A model generated the notes under the pieces. That model worked only from the letters and a program-made list of their open reading frames with translations. It did no database searches and was not told where the DNA came from. From Sphingobacteriaceae bacterium (GTDB lineage: Bacteria > Bacteroidota > Bacteroidia > Sphingobacteriales > Sphingobacteriaceae), in contig JAGIAD010000005.1 of NCBI GenBank assembly GCA_017745075.1, positions 124,001-188,000 of the forward strand: 64,000 nt of DNA, in the 5' to 3' direction. The position numbers were made by a program, and so were the translations under genes. Shown piece by piece: positions 1 through 10,322 of the stretch (the stretch's first letter is position 1; each line of letters begins with the position of its first letter).

Positions 1-351
1 CAGCAGTAAGGGGAAATCAGCCAGGCTCATTAAAAAGCCACCAGCGCCCGTAATTCCACCTTCTGCAGCACCTGTTTTTTTATAGTTTTCTATTTTTTGT
101 TTAATTAATGCTTCGCGGTGCATGAAGGTTAAATCAGTAACGGGTTTTGATGTAGTGAATGTAGAACCAAAAAGAACAGCTTTAACCATCTGCTTTATTG
201 CGGTGGTAATGGCACTATGCACCTTATCCGGAATGTAACTGTTTATTTTCTTCTGAACTTTACCGGTTACTTTACTCAGGAGCGAAGGTTTCTGTAAGGT
301 TTTAAACTTCCAGAAATCCAGTTCGCTGTTTATTTTTTGCTCGTAATTCAT
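1..351 (-). CDS. EcsC family protein (partial, 3' end beyond window)
   Basis: The reading frame is open from the start codon to the window edge, so only about 117 N-terminal residues are visible. They begin MNYEQKINSELDFWKF and include a conserved stretch reading IPDKVHSAITTAIKQMVKA and later a glycine-rich GGITGAGGFLMSLADFP segment. This layout is typical of the EcsC family, whose biochemical role is poorly defined; it is named after a protein of the Bacillus Ecs ABC transporter locus. An ATG four codons upstream (at 363) is equally possible as the start. The family call rests on recognised sequence style, not on a catalytic motif. Confidence 0.75.
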   Translation of the reverse strand, partial: MNYEQKINSELDFWKFKTLQKPSLLSKVTGKVQKKINSYIPDKVHSAITTAIKQMVKAVLFGSTFTTSKPVTDLTFMHREALIKQKIENYKKTGAAEGGITGAGGFLMSLADFPLLL

Positions 352-414
352 CTTTGTTTTCATAAAACAGACACTTACTAACCAGTATTTGTTTTATGCG
401 ATATGGATATGTTA

Positions 415-891
415 TTAGTAATCAATCCGCATCGCAGAAGTTTCCCATAACTTAAAGGCCAGTAAAGCTTCATCACGCATCAGTTGGATAACTGGCAGGC
501 TTCTGTTTTTCATGGGCTTCTCCAGCTCTTCATATATAAATTTGTCACTAAAACCGATGTGCTCGGCATCTGCCTTGGTATTTGCATAATAAATCGTATC
601 AATTCTTGCCCAATAAATGGCGCCTAAACACATAGGGCAGGGTTCGCAGCTGGTGTAAATTACACAGCCACTTAAATCGAAAGTATTTAATTCGGTACAG
701 GCCAGCCTGATGGCCGAAACTTCTGCATGCGCAGTTGGATCGTTGGTAGAAGTTACCTTATTAGCCGATTTGGCAATCACCTTGCCGTCTTTTACCACCA
801 CAGCGCCAAAAGGCCCGCCAATGCTTTCGCTTACATTCCGTACAGAGAGGTCGATGGCCATCTGCATAAATTCCTGATGCTGTTTTTCCAT
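415..891 (-). CDS. guaD: Guanine deaminase (cytidine/deoxycytidylate deaminase fold)
   Basis: 158 residues, the usual length for the small bacterial guanine deaminase. The enzyme hydrolyses guanine to xanthine and ammonia in purine salvage. Zinc-binding and proton-shuttle residues are visible: H55-A-E57 and the PCPMC segment with C85 and C88. The stretch after it (LGAIYWARID, then a GFSDKFIYEE-like block) and the aromatic C-terminus ending in DY match B. subtilis GuaD better than the tRNA adenosine deaminase TadA, which is the main alternative. The gene stands alone after the terminator of the upstream lipoprotein gene. No signal peptide is seen, so it should be cytoplasmic. Confidence 0.88.
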   Translation of the reverse strand: MEKQHQEFMQMAIDLSVRNVSESIGGPFGAVVVKDGKVIAKSANKVTSTNDPTAHAEVSAIRLACTELNTFDLSGCVIYTSCEPCPMCLGAIYWARIDTIYYANTKADAEHIGFSDKFIYEELEKPMKNRSLPVIQLMRDEALLAFKLWETSAMRIDY

Positions 892-920
892 AGTTTTCTA
901 ATATCCGAAAAAATCGGCAC

Positions 921-951
921 AAAAAAAATGCCCCGTTTTTAGGCGGGGCAT
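921..951 (-). terminator. Rho-independent terminator of the OmpH/Skp-like gene
   Basis: An 8-bp perfect stem, ATGCCCCG (928-935) with CGGGGCAT (944-951), is followed on the minus strand by a run of eight T. It lies 23 bases past the stop codon of the lipoprotein gene at 974 and separates it from guaD. Confidence 0.85.
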
Positions 952-973
952 CCTGATTTAAATATTTTATCGC

Positions 974-1573
974 TTATTTTTTGCTGTATTCAGCATTTAA
1001 GCCCTTAATTACTTCTGAAGTTACATCTAAGCTCTCATCGGCAAATAAAATGGCACTGTTGCCTTTCGAGTAGGTTAATACCATTTTATATCCTTTTTGC
1101 TTGGCATAACCTTTTAAATAATCGGCTACTTTATCATATAATTTTTCGTTTTCGGCAGCTTGCTCATTCTGTAAAGCACCACCTGCATTTTGCTGGTAGG
1201 TTTGTAGTTCTTGTTGTTTACGTGCTAAACGCTCCTCAGTACTTTTGCGCTGATCGGCAGATAAAGTAGCGGCCGATTGCTGGTATTGTGCAACCTCTCT
1301 TTGAAAAGCCTGACCTTTAGCCTGCATATCTGCCTGTGCATTTTTGGTTTTTCCTTCAAATTTTACTTTAAGATCTTTGAAGTATTCATATTTTGTAAGT
1401 AAAGAGTCGGAGTTTACAAATACAATTTTCTCAGTTGGAGAAACCGCTGCAGTAGTACCCTCTGTTTTTTTAGTTTCAGTAGTTTTAGTGTCTTTGTTCT
1501 GGCATGCAGAGAAAGCAGTTATCAAAGTTGCTGTTGCAAGTAAACCAAAGGTTTTAAAGGTTCTTCTTTCCAT
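974..1573 (-). CDS. OmpH/Skp-like periplasmic chaperone lipoprotein
   Basis: 199 residues. The N-terminus is a lipoprotein signal with lipobox FSAC and modified cysteine at residue 24. A Thr/Lys/Glu-rich linker follows, then the OmpH (Skp) pattern: a VFVNSDSLLTKYEYFKDL-like strand segment and a long Gln/Ala/Glu-rich coiled coil (about residues 75-145). The C-terminus has a beta segment around KMVLTYSKGNSAILFAD, which resembles the end of Skp family members. Skp holds unfolded outer-membrane proteins in the periplasm; here lipid anchoring is likely. A Bacteroidota-type promoter lies directly upstream and a strong terminator downstream, so it is probably a single-gene transcript. Confidence 0.85.
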   Translation of the reverse strand: MERRTFKTFGLLATATLITAFSACQNKDTKTTETKKTEGTTAAVSPTEKIVFVNSDSLLTKYEYFKDLKVKFEGKTKNAQADMQAKGQAFQREVAQYQQSAATLSADQRKSTEERLARKQQELQTYQQNAGGALQNEQAAENEKLYDKVADYLKGYAKQKGYKMVLTYSKGNSAILFADESLDVTSEVIKGLNAEYSKK

Positions 1574-1593
1574 TATTGTTTAATAAATTTTAG

Positions 1594-1624
1594 CAAACTT
1601 ATATAAATTAGTTTTGATATGCAA
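1594..1624 (-). promoter_or_regulatory. Bacteroidota-type promoter of the OmpH/Skp-like gene
   Basis: On the minus strand a -7 element TAAGTTTG (1594-1601) fits TAnnTTTG, with TTG at 1622-1624 spaced by 20 bases as a -33 element. It is 20 bases upstream of the ATG. Confidence 0.65.
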
Positions 1625-1794
1625 TTTAAAGAAAGGCCTATTAGGGTGCAAGTTCTGTTTTGCGTTCTGCGTATTGCACAAAGCGTTTAATTTACTTAAG
1701 GCTAGCCGTTCCATCCTATAGGATTATTCCCAGGTAGCATAGCTGCTATTTTTTCGGCATAAAACCCTATTGATTGCAGTATCGCCAGTATTAG

Positions 1795-2580
1795 GAAATG
1801 AGCGGCTTGTAGTTTTTGGCGTTTTGCAGTCAAAGGTCTCTGCACCCTGCACCTCCCTAAAATGAAATGCTGTTTTGGCCACTTAGCCCCGGTTGAAGCG
1901 TTACCCTGCAGCAACGAAGGAACGAGGCAGCGAAGCGTAAAAGTGAAAAACGGGAAGAAACGGAGTGTTTTGCACCAGCATTGCGCTCCCTATAAAAAAA
2001 AATATTTTAGAATCAGGAAATGAGCGGCTTGTAGTTCTTGGCGGCTTGCAGTCCCGCTTTTCATTTCAAGTCCTCGCTGCGCTCCGGGCTTTACATTGCA
2101 ATCGGGTTTAGGAACAAAGGTTCTGCATTTTCCTGACCCCTAAAATGGAATACTGCTTTGGCCACTTAGCCCCGGTTGAAGCGTTACCCTGCAGCAACGA
2201 GGTACGAGGCAGCGAAGCGTAAAAGCGGAAAACGGGAAGAAACGGAGTGTTTTGCACTAGCATTGCGCTCCCTATAAAAAAAAATAATTTTGGGAGTGGG
2301 AAATGAGCGGCTTGTGGTTCTTGGCGGCTTGCAGTCCCGCTTTTCATTTAAAGTCCTCGCTGCGCTCCGGGCTTTACATTGCAATCGGATTTAGGAACAA
2401 AGTTTTGTGCACCCTGCAACCTCACAAATGAAAAACTGCTTTGACCACCTAGCCCCGGTTGAAGCGTTACCCTGCAGCAACGAGGTGTCCCGAACTTTCG
2501 GGAAAGCGTAAAAGCGGAAAATGGGAAGAATTTGGTGTTTTGTACAGGCCCTGCGCCCCAAATATAAGAACTGTCATCGT
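1795..2580. repeat. 283-bp tandem repeat array, about 2.5-3.5 units, in a gene-free stretch
   Basis: The motif AGCCCCGGTTGAAGCGTTAC starts at 1885, 2168 and 2451, a spacing of exactly 283 bases each time. A second marker, TGAGCGGCTTGT, occurs at 1799, 2021 and 2304; the first interval is 61 bases shorter, so the first unit is deleted. Each unit also carries a segment around AGTCCTCGCTGCGCTCCGGG (2049-2112, 2332-2395), which is found again inverted at 38911-38979. The open frames across the array repeat with the unit and look like chance. The whole interval 1574-2745 has no convincing gene; the 1625-1794 part holds nothing recognised. Confidence 0.85.
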
Positions 2581-2692
2581 CATGATTATCCTATTGGTTG
2601 GTAAGAAAAAAATAGATTTTTTTTTCGTTTAAATACAATGTGAGTGGCTTTTAACTCAATCTTTTAATGGCCTAAAACTTATCCACATATTA

Positions 2693-2721
2693 GTTTAAAT
2701 GCCAAAATTTCCGTATTTTTG
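2693..2721 (+). promoter_or_regulatory. Candidate gyrB promoter
   Basis: TATTTTTG (2714-2721) fits the Bacteroidota -7 consensus TAnnTTTG. A GTTT at 2693-2696, 17 bases upstream, is a weak -33 candidate. The ATG follows 24 bases after the -7 element. Confidence 0.5.
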
Positions 2722-2742
2722 GTACTTATTGTTTTTAATTAA

Positions 2743-4704
<1,962 letters not shown>

Positions 4705-4729
4705 TCACCTCAGGGATTTTAATATATAG

Positions 4730-4768
4730 AAACCCTCTTCAGGTTAAAATCTTGAAGAGGGTTTTTTA
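4730..4768 (+). terminator. Terminator of gyrB
   Basis: A 12-bp stem, AAACCCTCTTCA (4730-4741) with TGAAGAGGGTTT (4753-4764), runs into TTTTTT. It lies 26 bases past the gyrB stop. Confidence 0.9.
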
Positions 4769-4791
4769 TTTTTTGTGATATTAACTTTTAA

Positions 4792-4824
4792 AATTATATA
4801 CATAATTTTATTATGTATATAATT
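4792..4824. promoter_or_regulatory. 33-bp perfect inverted repeat upstream of padR (candidate operator)
   Basis: Arms AATTATATACATAAT (4792-4806) and ATTATGTATATAATT (4810-4824) are exact reverse complements around TTT. The repeat ends 17 bases before the padR ATG and directly abuts a -7-like TATATTTA (4830-4837). PadR proteins commonly bind palindromes and repress their own operons, so autoregulation is a reasonable inference. It is not followed by a T-run long enough to look like a terminator of gyrB, which has its own. Confidence 0.65.
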
Positions 4825-4841
4825 TTTTATATATTTAATAT

Positions 4842-5180
4842 ATGGCAGTTAATAATGAATTATTTAAAGGTACTTTGCAGACCATTATCCTAAATCTTTT
4901 ATCAGAAAATGAGAAGATGTATGGTTATGAGATTACTCAAAAAGTAAAAGCTATTACTCAAGGCGAGCTCATGTTGAAAGAGGGTGCATTATATCCCGCT
5001 TTACATAAATTGGAAGCTGAGGGTTTATTGGAAACGACAACTGAAGTGGTAGAAAACAGGGTTAGGAAATATTATTCCTTATCAAAAGATGGAGAGAAAG
5101 AAGTTATAAATAAACTGCAAGAAGTCAAAGATTTTATTGCCCAGTTACAATTGTTATTAAACTTAAAGCCTGCAATTTAA
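4842..5180 (+). CDS. PadR family transcriptional regulator
   Basis: 112 residues, the size of the short PadR subfamily. The winged-helix core is clear: LFKGTLQTIILNLLSENEKM, then YGYEITQKV, then LKEGALYPALHKLEAEGLL, which is the recognition helix and wing region, and YYSLSKDGEKEV. A single C-terminal helix rich in leucine should form the dimer interface. The next gene starts 10 bases downstream and encodes a membrane protein, the common pairing for this subfamily, which usually represses its partner gene. The 33-bp palindrome just upstream is the likely binding site. The ligand cannot be told from the sequence. Confidence 0.93.
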   Translation: MAVNNELFKGTLQTIILNLLSENEKMYGYEITQKVKAITQGELMLKEGALYPALHKLEAEGLLETTTEVVENRVRKYYSLSKDGEKEVINKLQEVKDFIAQLQLLLNLKPAI

Positions 5181-5190
5181 TTGTACTAAT

Positions 5191-5871
5191 ATGGATTTAA
5201 CAAAAGAACAACTTGCCTACATCAGGTCTTTTATTCAGCAAAAAGGCTTTAAATATATTGATGTTCAGATGGAGATTTTAGACCATGTAGCATCATCTGT
5301 CGAAGAAAGAATGGAAGCAGATCCAGCCCTTAAGTTTGAAGACGCGATAAACGAAACCCACAAAGCTTTTGGATCGGATGGTTTTGCCGTTATTCAAAAA
5401 TCGGTGGTTAATGGTTTAAAGAAAAAATACAGTAGATTTTTTTGGCAAAATTTTCTGAACTATTTTGGTTATAAGCATATCCTGCTGGTGTTATTTCTCG
5501 GATTTGTTGTGTATAAATTACAGGAAATAATGAGTAGCGATGCTTTTTATATTACCTATATTGCCGGGATGTTTAGTGTTTTTGCACTTTTGCTCCTGTA
5601 TAATTTTAGAGATTCTATTTATAAACAATACATGTCATACAAGTCAGCTGTTTCTTTTTTAACTTTTCTGGGATCTTTTTTGGTTATCACGAACCTGGCC
5701 ATCAGCAGAAGTAATCAGGTTTTAACCACATTTTCTTTAAACAGAAGTTTTCTTATTGTTTCGGTACTCATCACTTTATTTATTGTTTATTTTATTGCAG
5801 CCCTAAAAACGGCTAAAGTTGGAATGAGGGAGAGTAAACAATTGATGGACAAGTATAAACTTGTAGTATAA
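5191..5871 (+). CDS. Membrane protein paired with PadR regulator
   Basis: 226 residues. The first 85 or so are soluble and helical: they start with a MDLTKEQLAYIRSFIQQKGF segment and contain QMEILDHVASSVEERM, resembling the cytosolic head of proteins encoded next to PadR regulators. Four or more hydrophobic segments follow (about residues 92-110, 120-140, 155-172, 185-205). The 10-base gap to padR and the shared terminator indicate a two-gene operon. The family is familiar from Bacteroidota genomes, but I know no established function; a role in sensing or relieving membrane stress is only a guess from the pairing. Confidence 0.75.
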   Translation: MDLTKEQLAYIRSFIQQKGFKYIDVQMEILDHVASSVEERMEADPALKFEDAINETHKAFGSDGFAVIQKSVVNGLKKKYSRFFWQNFLNYFGYKHILLVLFLGFVVYKLQEIMSSDAFYITYIAGMFSVFALLLLYNFRDSIYKQYMSYKSAVSFLTFLGSFLVITNLAISRSNQVLTTFSLNRSFLIVSVLITLFIVYFIAALKTAKVGMRESKQLMDKYKLVV

Positions 5872-5956
5872 ATATATATTGGTACTGGTTGTTTTGAACT
5901 GTCACAAAGTATATCAATTAAATTTTAGAACAGTTTGCCAACTTCAAGATAAAAAT

Positions 5957-5985
5957 AAAGCCATTCAAAATGTGAATGGCTTTTG
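5957..5985 (+). terminator. Terminator of the padR operon
   Basis: Stem AAAGCCATTCA (5957-5967) with TGAATGGCTTT (5973-5983), then T residues. It lies about 85 bases after the stop of the membrane protein gene. Confidence 0.7.
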
Positions 5986-6089
5986 TCATATTTATACACT
6001 ATAAACCATTGATTCTTTTCATCCGAAAAGAAAGCATATGGCATTAACTAACCATCTCAAATCAATGAGATTTATCTTAACTGTGGCGA

Positions 6090-7016
6090 TTACAAAATGT
6101 AATACGATCCAACAGGTGCCAGTTCTGTTTGTGGCTTATCTTCGTAAATTTTATTATCATCGAGCATTTGGCAAAGGTCGCGTTCGATGGTCCTACAGAT
6201 TGTTGTGGTTGGTGTATCTGTAGGCTTGTTTTCAAAGGGATCCTGTAAATGGACAGCCATTTTCTCTACCAGTAAGAAGAATGCCGCAATGGCCACGACC
6301 AAAGGAACTTCCATATAACCAAAATATTCAATGAGACCGAAAGGAAGCAAAACAATAAACAAATGGATAGACATATTGATATACTTGCTATAGGTAACCG
6401 GGAAAACGGTATTTTTAATTCTTTCCGATCCACCCATATGGTTGCACAATGCGGTAATGGTTTTATCAATCTCTATCTGCTGATATTTATTTATCCAACC
6501 TTCCTGTAATGCCTTTTTTAAATCCATGGCGTGTAACTCCAATAGGGTTGCGGTTACATTCTTGCGATTTTTGATGAAGGCAACTTCTTCTGCACTAAGG
6601 TATTCTTCCAATCCTTTCCGGGCGTTAAAACCTCTTAGCGACTGACTTAATGCATAACACCAGGCAATCTGTCTTTTAATAAAATGGGCTTTAAATTCCT
6701 CGATTTCATCCATTCCGTAAGGATTTTCTACAAATGACAGTATCTGACGGGAGAGTGATCTCGAATCGTTTACAATAGCACCCCATAGAATCCTTGCTTC
6801 CCACCATCTATCGTATGCCTGGTTGGAGCGGAATGCCAGTAAAAGGGAAATAATGGTTCCCAGTAAGGCGGGCACGGCAACAGGAATTGAGATACGCGTA
6901 ACATGAAAATTTTCATATAATACCACAATGCCTACAGAGTAGCCAATAACAAACAGGAGTTCTTTTTTGATCTTTCCAAATATATAAGTGAGCGGAATAT
7001 TATTTCGTAAAAGCAT
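6090..7016 (-). CDS. Bestrophin-like (UPF0187 family) membrane channel protein
   Basis: 308 residues, the normal length for bacterial bestrophins. The family signature is present: hydrophobic segments at about 23-40 and 46-62, then LLAFRSNQAYDRWWEARILW, where the RxNxAYxRWWEAR pattern is diagnostic. Two further hydrophobic segments lie near residues 215-260 and end in EKMAVHLQDPFENKPTDTP, the conserved acidic cluster region. Bacterial homologues form pentameric ion channels in the inner membrane; the ion passed here (cation or chloride) cannot be told. The USP-like gene lies 24 bases upstream on the same strand, so the two are probably co-transcribed, which suggests a stress-linked role. Confidence 0.9.
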   Translation of the reverse strand: MLLRNNIPLTYIFGKIKKELLFVIGYSVGIVVLYENFHVTRISIPVAVPALLGTIISLLLAFRSNQAYDRWWEARILWGAIVNDSRSLSRQILSFVENPYGMDEIEEFKAHFIKRQIAWCYALSQSLRGFNARKGLEEYLSAEEVAFIKNRKNVTATLLELHAMDLKKALQEGWINKYQQIEIDKTITALCNHMGGSERIKNTVFPVTYSKYINMSIHLFIVLLPFGLIEYFGYMEVPLVVAIAAFFLLVEKMAVHLQDPFENKPTDTPTTTICRTIERDLCQMLDDNKIYEDKPQTELAPVGSYYIL

Positions 7017-7040
7017 AGTATAAAGTTTAAAAAGTGATGA

Positions 7041-7538
7041 TTAAACGTTTGATTCTTGCAACTGTGTTTCGTGTATTTTTGTTTCAACTAAGTTTTCGCT
7101 GGTATGAAGAGACAATGCATTTAATTGAATTACAGTGCAGCCTGCACGTTCTGTTAATATTTTAGGATCGATACTGTATTTATTAATTGGTGTAAATGCA
7201 TAACCTTTAAGGTAGGCAATGCAGGATATATCAAATGTCTCGAGGAAATTTTTAAATGCAGCCACGGTGCTTCCGTAGAAATATTCAATTCCAACCGTGT
7301 TGATCTGATGGGCATATTTTTCTTTAACTGCTTCCAATTCACGGTAAAATTCGTCGCCGATGTTTTCGTAATCACGGCTGCGACGGCTCAGCATAAGCAT
7401 GTCGGTAATAGAATCAGATAACTTAAAAGCATGAACAAAGATGATGTTCAGTTTCTCATTTGCCTGATGCTGCACCAATGCATCTATGATCCTGATGCTT
7501 TCTAATTTAAAGTCGGTGGGCAATAATATTGTTTTCAT
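7041..7538 (-). CDS. Universal stress protein-like (UspA fold) protein
   Basis: 165 residues. The start MKTILLPTDFKLESIRIIDA matches the first strand and helix of UspA-fold proteins, and LNIIFVHAF is the second strand. The end of the domain reads ILTERAGCTVIQL, comparable with the last strand of USP domains. The ATP-binding G-2x-G-9x-G(S/T) signature is not recognisable, so nucleotide binding is doubtful. The C-terminus carries a short extension (LHTSENLVETKIHETQ) past the domain. It is cytoplasmic and sits directly upstream of the bestrophin-like gene on the same strand. The family call is moderately sure; function is not known. Confidence 0.65.
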   Translation of the reverse strand: MKTILLPTDFKLESIRIIDALVQHQANEKLNIIFVHAFKLSDSITDMLMLSRRSRDYENIGDEFYRELEAVKEKYAHQINTVGIEYFYGSTVAAFKNFLETFDISCIAYLKGYAFTPINKYSIDPKILTERAGCTVIQLNALSLHTSENLVETKIHETQLQESNV

Positions 7539-7686
7539 GGCTATATCTTGTTTAAATAAACTACGTGATTATTAATACAAGTTTAACCTGCAAAAATTAC
7601 AGCCAGATAAGAACAAGATTAGAATTAGATTAGAGGGTACTCCTTTTGGGAATTAGTGAGTAATACTATAACGTTTTTATTAGATA

Positions 7687-8157
7687 TTAAGTCGAACGCT
7701 TTCTTAATACCTCGAGGTAACGGTCAATCCGCCTTTTATTTTGCTGTTGCAGCAAACTGGGGTAAAGATTCATCAGCACATTTACGAGCAGCATAATCAG
7801 TGCAAACAGGTATTGGTCCTGAACTATTTTAATGAACATAAAAACAGACATAAAAGAAAAGGCGAAAAGATGGTTAAGTTCGGCAGTGGTCATTTCGAGC
7901 CGGTACGCAGTTAATTCTTTTGCCAGGATTGTTTTTTTTATGGAAAGCTTAGGATTAAAAAACTTAAAGAAACTGTGCATAATGATCCACTTGAAGGGAG
8001 CCAGACCAAGCCAGCGGTTTATGTATTCATTCTGGATGAAATTCAGGCTTGATAGCCTTTGGTAAAATGTAGTTTTTACAAGGAGGGCATTAATCACCAT
8101 GCCCACCATCCACGAGATAAATGCAATAGATAAACTGAAAGTAAAATATTTGATCAT
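7687..8157 (-). CDS. CrtO-like membrane protein (glycosyl-diaponeurosporenoate acyltransferase family, tentative)
   Basis: 156 residues from the chosen ATG. The frame stays open to an ATG at 8286, but the extra 43 residues are polar and unlike the rest, while the protein from 8157 begins with a hydrophobic helix (MIKYFTFSLSIAFISWMVGM). TATTTTCG at 8198-8205 upstream could be a -7 element. Two or three membrane segments are visible. The C-terminal pattern, TAELNHLFAF, then NLYPSLLQQQNKRRIDRYL, resembles the ETxRAEL...NLPCIxxQRYNRPRL region of the CrtO acyltransferases of staphyloxanthin synthesis. Related short proteins occur in bacteria without carotenoid clusters, so the substrate is unknown. 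It lies downstream of the sensor kinase gene. Confidence 0.5.
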   Translation of the reverse strand: MIKYFTFSLSIAFISWMVGMVINALLVKTTFYQRLSSLNFIQNEYINRWLGLAPFKWIIMHSFFKFFNPKLSIKKTILAKELTAYRLEMTTAELNHLFAFSFMSVFMFIKIVQDQYLFALIMLLVNVLMNLYPSLLQQQNKRRIDRYLEVLRKRST

Positions 8158-8291
8158 AATGATAACCGCCGGTTTAGCGCCCTGTTGTTTATTGGACCGA
8201 AAATAGCAAATTAGCTTCGTTTTTGAACTTTGGAGTGGCAAAAAATCATTTATGGGCCTTGAGCAGTCTTTTAGCATGTTGCTCATACAGG

Positions 8292-9644
8292 TTAACCCTT
8301 GATGGGTAACAAAACCTTAATCTCCGTGCCGACACCCTCCTGAGATTTAATGGCGATACTTCCCCTGTGCAAACGGATAATGTTAAGGGAGAGTGGAAGT
8401 CCTACGCCATAGCCTTTAAAATCGTTGGTATTTGAAGCGCGGAAAAAAGGTTCGAATATATGCTGAATATCGGACTGCGGGATGCCGATGCCCCGGTCGG
8501 TTACCCCGATCGAAAGCATGTTGGCCTTACTTTCAATATTAATGTTCACCAGGTTTTCATTGGAATATTTGCAGGCATTGCTTACAATATTGCTAATGGC
8601 CAGCTTCATCAGGTTTTTATTTACCCGGAGCGAAAGCAGGTCGTCATCATCGGGAAGTTTGCTAAAATCGATCTCAATTTTGCTGTTGGGGTGTACCTGG
8701 TTTACCGAATCTTTGATTTCCCACAACAATTCGTCCATACGTACCATTTCCCAGGGTTGGTTTTTGCCATTAAAGCCCGATTGGGCGAGCCCTAATAAAC
8801 TGGTTAAAATGTGTTCGAGTCTTTCGGCCTCATCTTTTATTTTGGCAAGGGCTTTTTCCTGTTTCTGTGGGTCTGAAATGTTTTTCTGTGCCAGTTCTAC
8901 TTCGGCACTAATGATGGTAAGGGGTGTTCTTAATTCGTGTGAAGCATTGCTGATAAAATTGTTCTGTGTTTCAAAAGCTGTTTCCAAACGGTTAAGCATA
9001 TTATTAAAGGTTTGGGCAAGTTGCGACATTTCATCGTTCCCTTTTTTTACGTCCAAACGGAGGTGCAGGTTTTCTGCTTTGAATTTTTTTACACTTTTAA
9101 TGATGTTCCGGAGTGGCAAAAGCATGTAGTTGGAGAATTTCCAGCCTACTACAAAAGACAAAATTACCGACAGGAAAAAACCGATGATAAGGAGCCGTTG
9201 TAAGGCTTTTAATTCGCGGAAACCAACCGGATCATTAGCCGAAACAATTACGATGTATCCCGTTTGGCCATTTTTAAAGAATTTTCCGGCATAAAAATGG
9301 TTTTCAACGCGGTAACGGGCCATTACGCCTGCCTTTATGCGTTTATAAAAGCTGGCAGGTAGTTCACGGTCGAGTTTTTTTGTAGCCTCGCCCTCAGGTA
9401 CGATATATTCTTTTTCGGATGGGAGACGTTCCAGGTACTGATTACGCATTTTAGCATAGGCGGTATTATTGGCATCCTCATAAAGTTTTATCTGCGCCGC
9501 AATATTAACCCTGGCCTCCAGGCGTTTGTAAAAATCTTCGAAAGCAAAATCGTTGGCAAAATACCATACAAAACCACTCAGCAACGAAATGATAATTGCC
9601 GATAAAATGGCAAAAAGCAGGGTAATTTTCTTTGCTATCTCCAT
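8292..9644 (-). CDS. Sensor histidine kinase
   Basis: 450 residues. The order is: membrane segment (about 7-30), periplasmic sensor region (about 31-148), second membrane segment (about 149-170), HAMP linker (about 172-225), HisKA domain with phospho-acceptor H236 in SHELRTPL, and a HATPase_c domain with an N-box (ISNIVSNACKYS), G1 (VTDRGIGIP) and G2 (FKGYGVGLPLS). It should phosphorylate the response regulator encoded directly upstream; the regulator's TAG stop is immediately followed by this ATG, so translation is probably coupled. The overall plan resembles CusS/QseC-type kinases, but no metal-binding pattern was spotted, and the signal is unknown. Confidence 0.95.
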   Translation of the reverse strand: MEIAKKITLLFAILSAIIISLLSGFVWYFANDFAFEDFYKRLEARVNIAAQIKLYEDANNTAYAKMRNQYLERLPSEKEYIVPEGEATKKLDRELPASFYKRIKAGVMARYRVENHFYAGKFFKNGQTGYIVIVSANDPVGFRELKALQRLLIIGFFLSVILSFVVGWKFSNYMLLPLRNIIKSVKKFKAENLHLRLDVKKGNDEMSQLAQTFNNMLNRLETAFETQNNFISNASHELRTPLTIISAEVELAQKNISDPQKQEKALAKIKDEAERLEHILTSLLGLAQSGFNGKNQPWEMVRMDELLWEIKDSVNQVHPNSKIEIDFSKLPDDDDLLSLRVNKNLMKLAISNIVSNACKYSNENLVNINIESKANMLSIGVTDRGIGIPQSDIQHIFEPFFRASNTNDFKGYGVGLPLSLNIIRLHRGSIAIKSQEGVGTEIKVLLPIKG

Positions 9645-10322
9645 CTATTTTTCCTTCAGGATGTAACCTAAGCCTACAGCGGTATGAATCAGTTTTTGAC
9701 CGGCATTTTTATCAATTTTTTTACGGAGATAATTCACATAAACATCAACTACATTCGTGCCCAGGTTGAAGTCGATGTCCCAGACATTTTCCAGTATATC
9801 GATCCGCGAAAGGATTTTCGACCTGTTTTTAGCCATATATTCCAATAAGCGGTACTCGGTTGCAGTCAGCGTAATTTCCTGTTGGTTCCTTTTTACTGTT
9901 TTAGCACTTAGATTGATGTGTAAATCGGCAATGGTAATCACCTGATCCTGCGAAACCACTCCCTGGTACCTCCGTAACAGCATTCTGATGCGTGCAAAAA
10001 GCTCTGCGAATTTAAAGGGTTTAATGAGGTAATCGTCTGCACCATTATCCAGACCGTTTACCACATTTTCGGTTGTGCCCAATGCGGTAAGCATAATGAT
10101 AGGTATATTCGGCTTATGCTCTTTAATGATTTTGCAGAGTTCCAGGCCATTTATTCCCGGTAGCATGATGTCGAGAATAATCAGGTCGAACTGATTTTCT
10201 AATGCCATCTGTTTTCCGATCAAGCCATCGGGAGCAATGCTTACGTTAAACCCCTCATCTTTAAGGCCTCTCGAAATTACAGAAACCACATTCGGTTCAT
10301 CTTCTACAAGTAATAAATTCAT
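9645..10322 (-). CDS. OmpR/PhoB-family response regulator
   Basis: 225 residues, standard length. The receiver domain has the acidic pair in LLVEDEP, phospho-acceptor D51 in ILDIMLPG, the switch threonine in MLTALG and the conserved lysine in LIKPF. The C-terminal winged-helix DNA-binding domain reads TATEYRLLEYMAKN, then VDVYVNYLRKKID, and ends with the hairpin VGLGYILKE. It is the first gene of the pair with the adjacent kinase. Its targets may include the neighbouring membrane protein gene, but no repeated binding site was found that would show this. Confidence 0.96.
   Translation of the reverse strand: MNLLLVEDEPNVVSVISRGLKDEGFNVSIAPDGLIGKQMALENQFDLIILDIMLPGINGLELCKIIKEHKPNIPIIMLTALGTTENVVNGLDNGADDYLIKPFKFAELFARIRMLLRRYQGVVSQDQVITIADLHINLSAKTVKRNQQEITLTATEYRLLEYMAKNRSKILSRIDILENVWDIDFNLGTNVVDVYVNYLRKKIDKNAGQKLIHTAVGLGYILKEK

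Noticed and set aside
1702..2384. Minus-strand open frames inside the tandem array (70, 79 and 66 codons)
   Set aside because: They repeat with the 283-bp unit, have no signal peptide or family match, and differ in frame; they look like by-products of the repeat.
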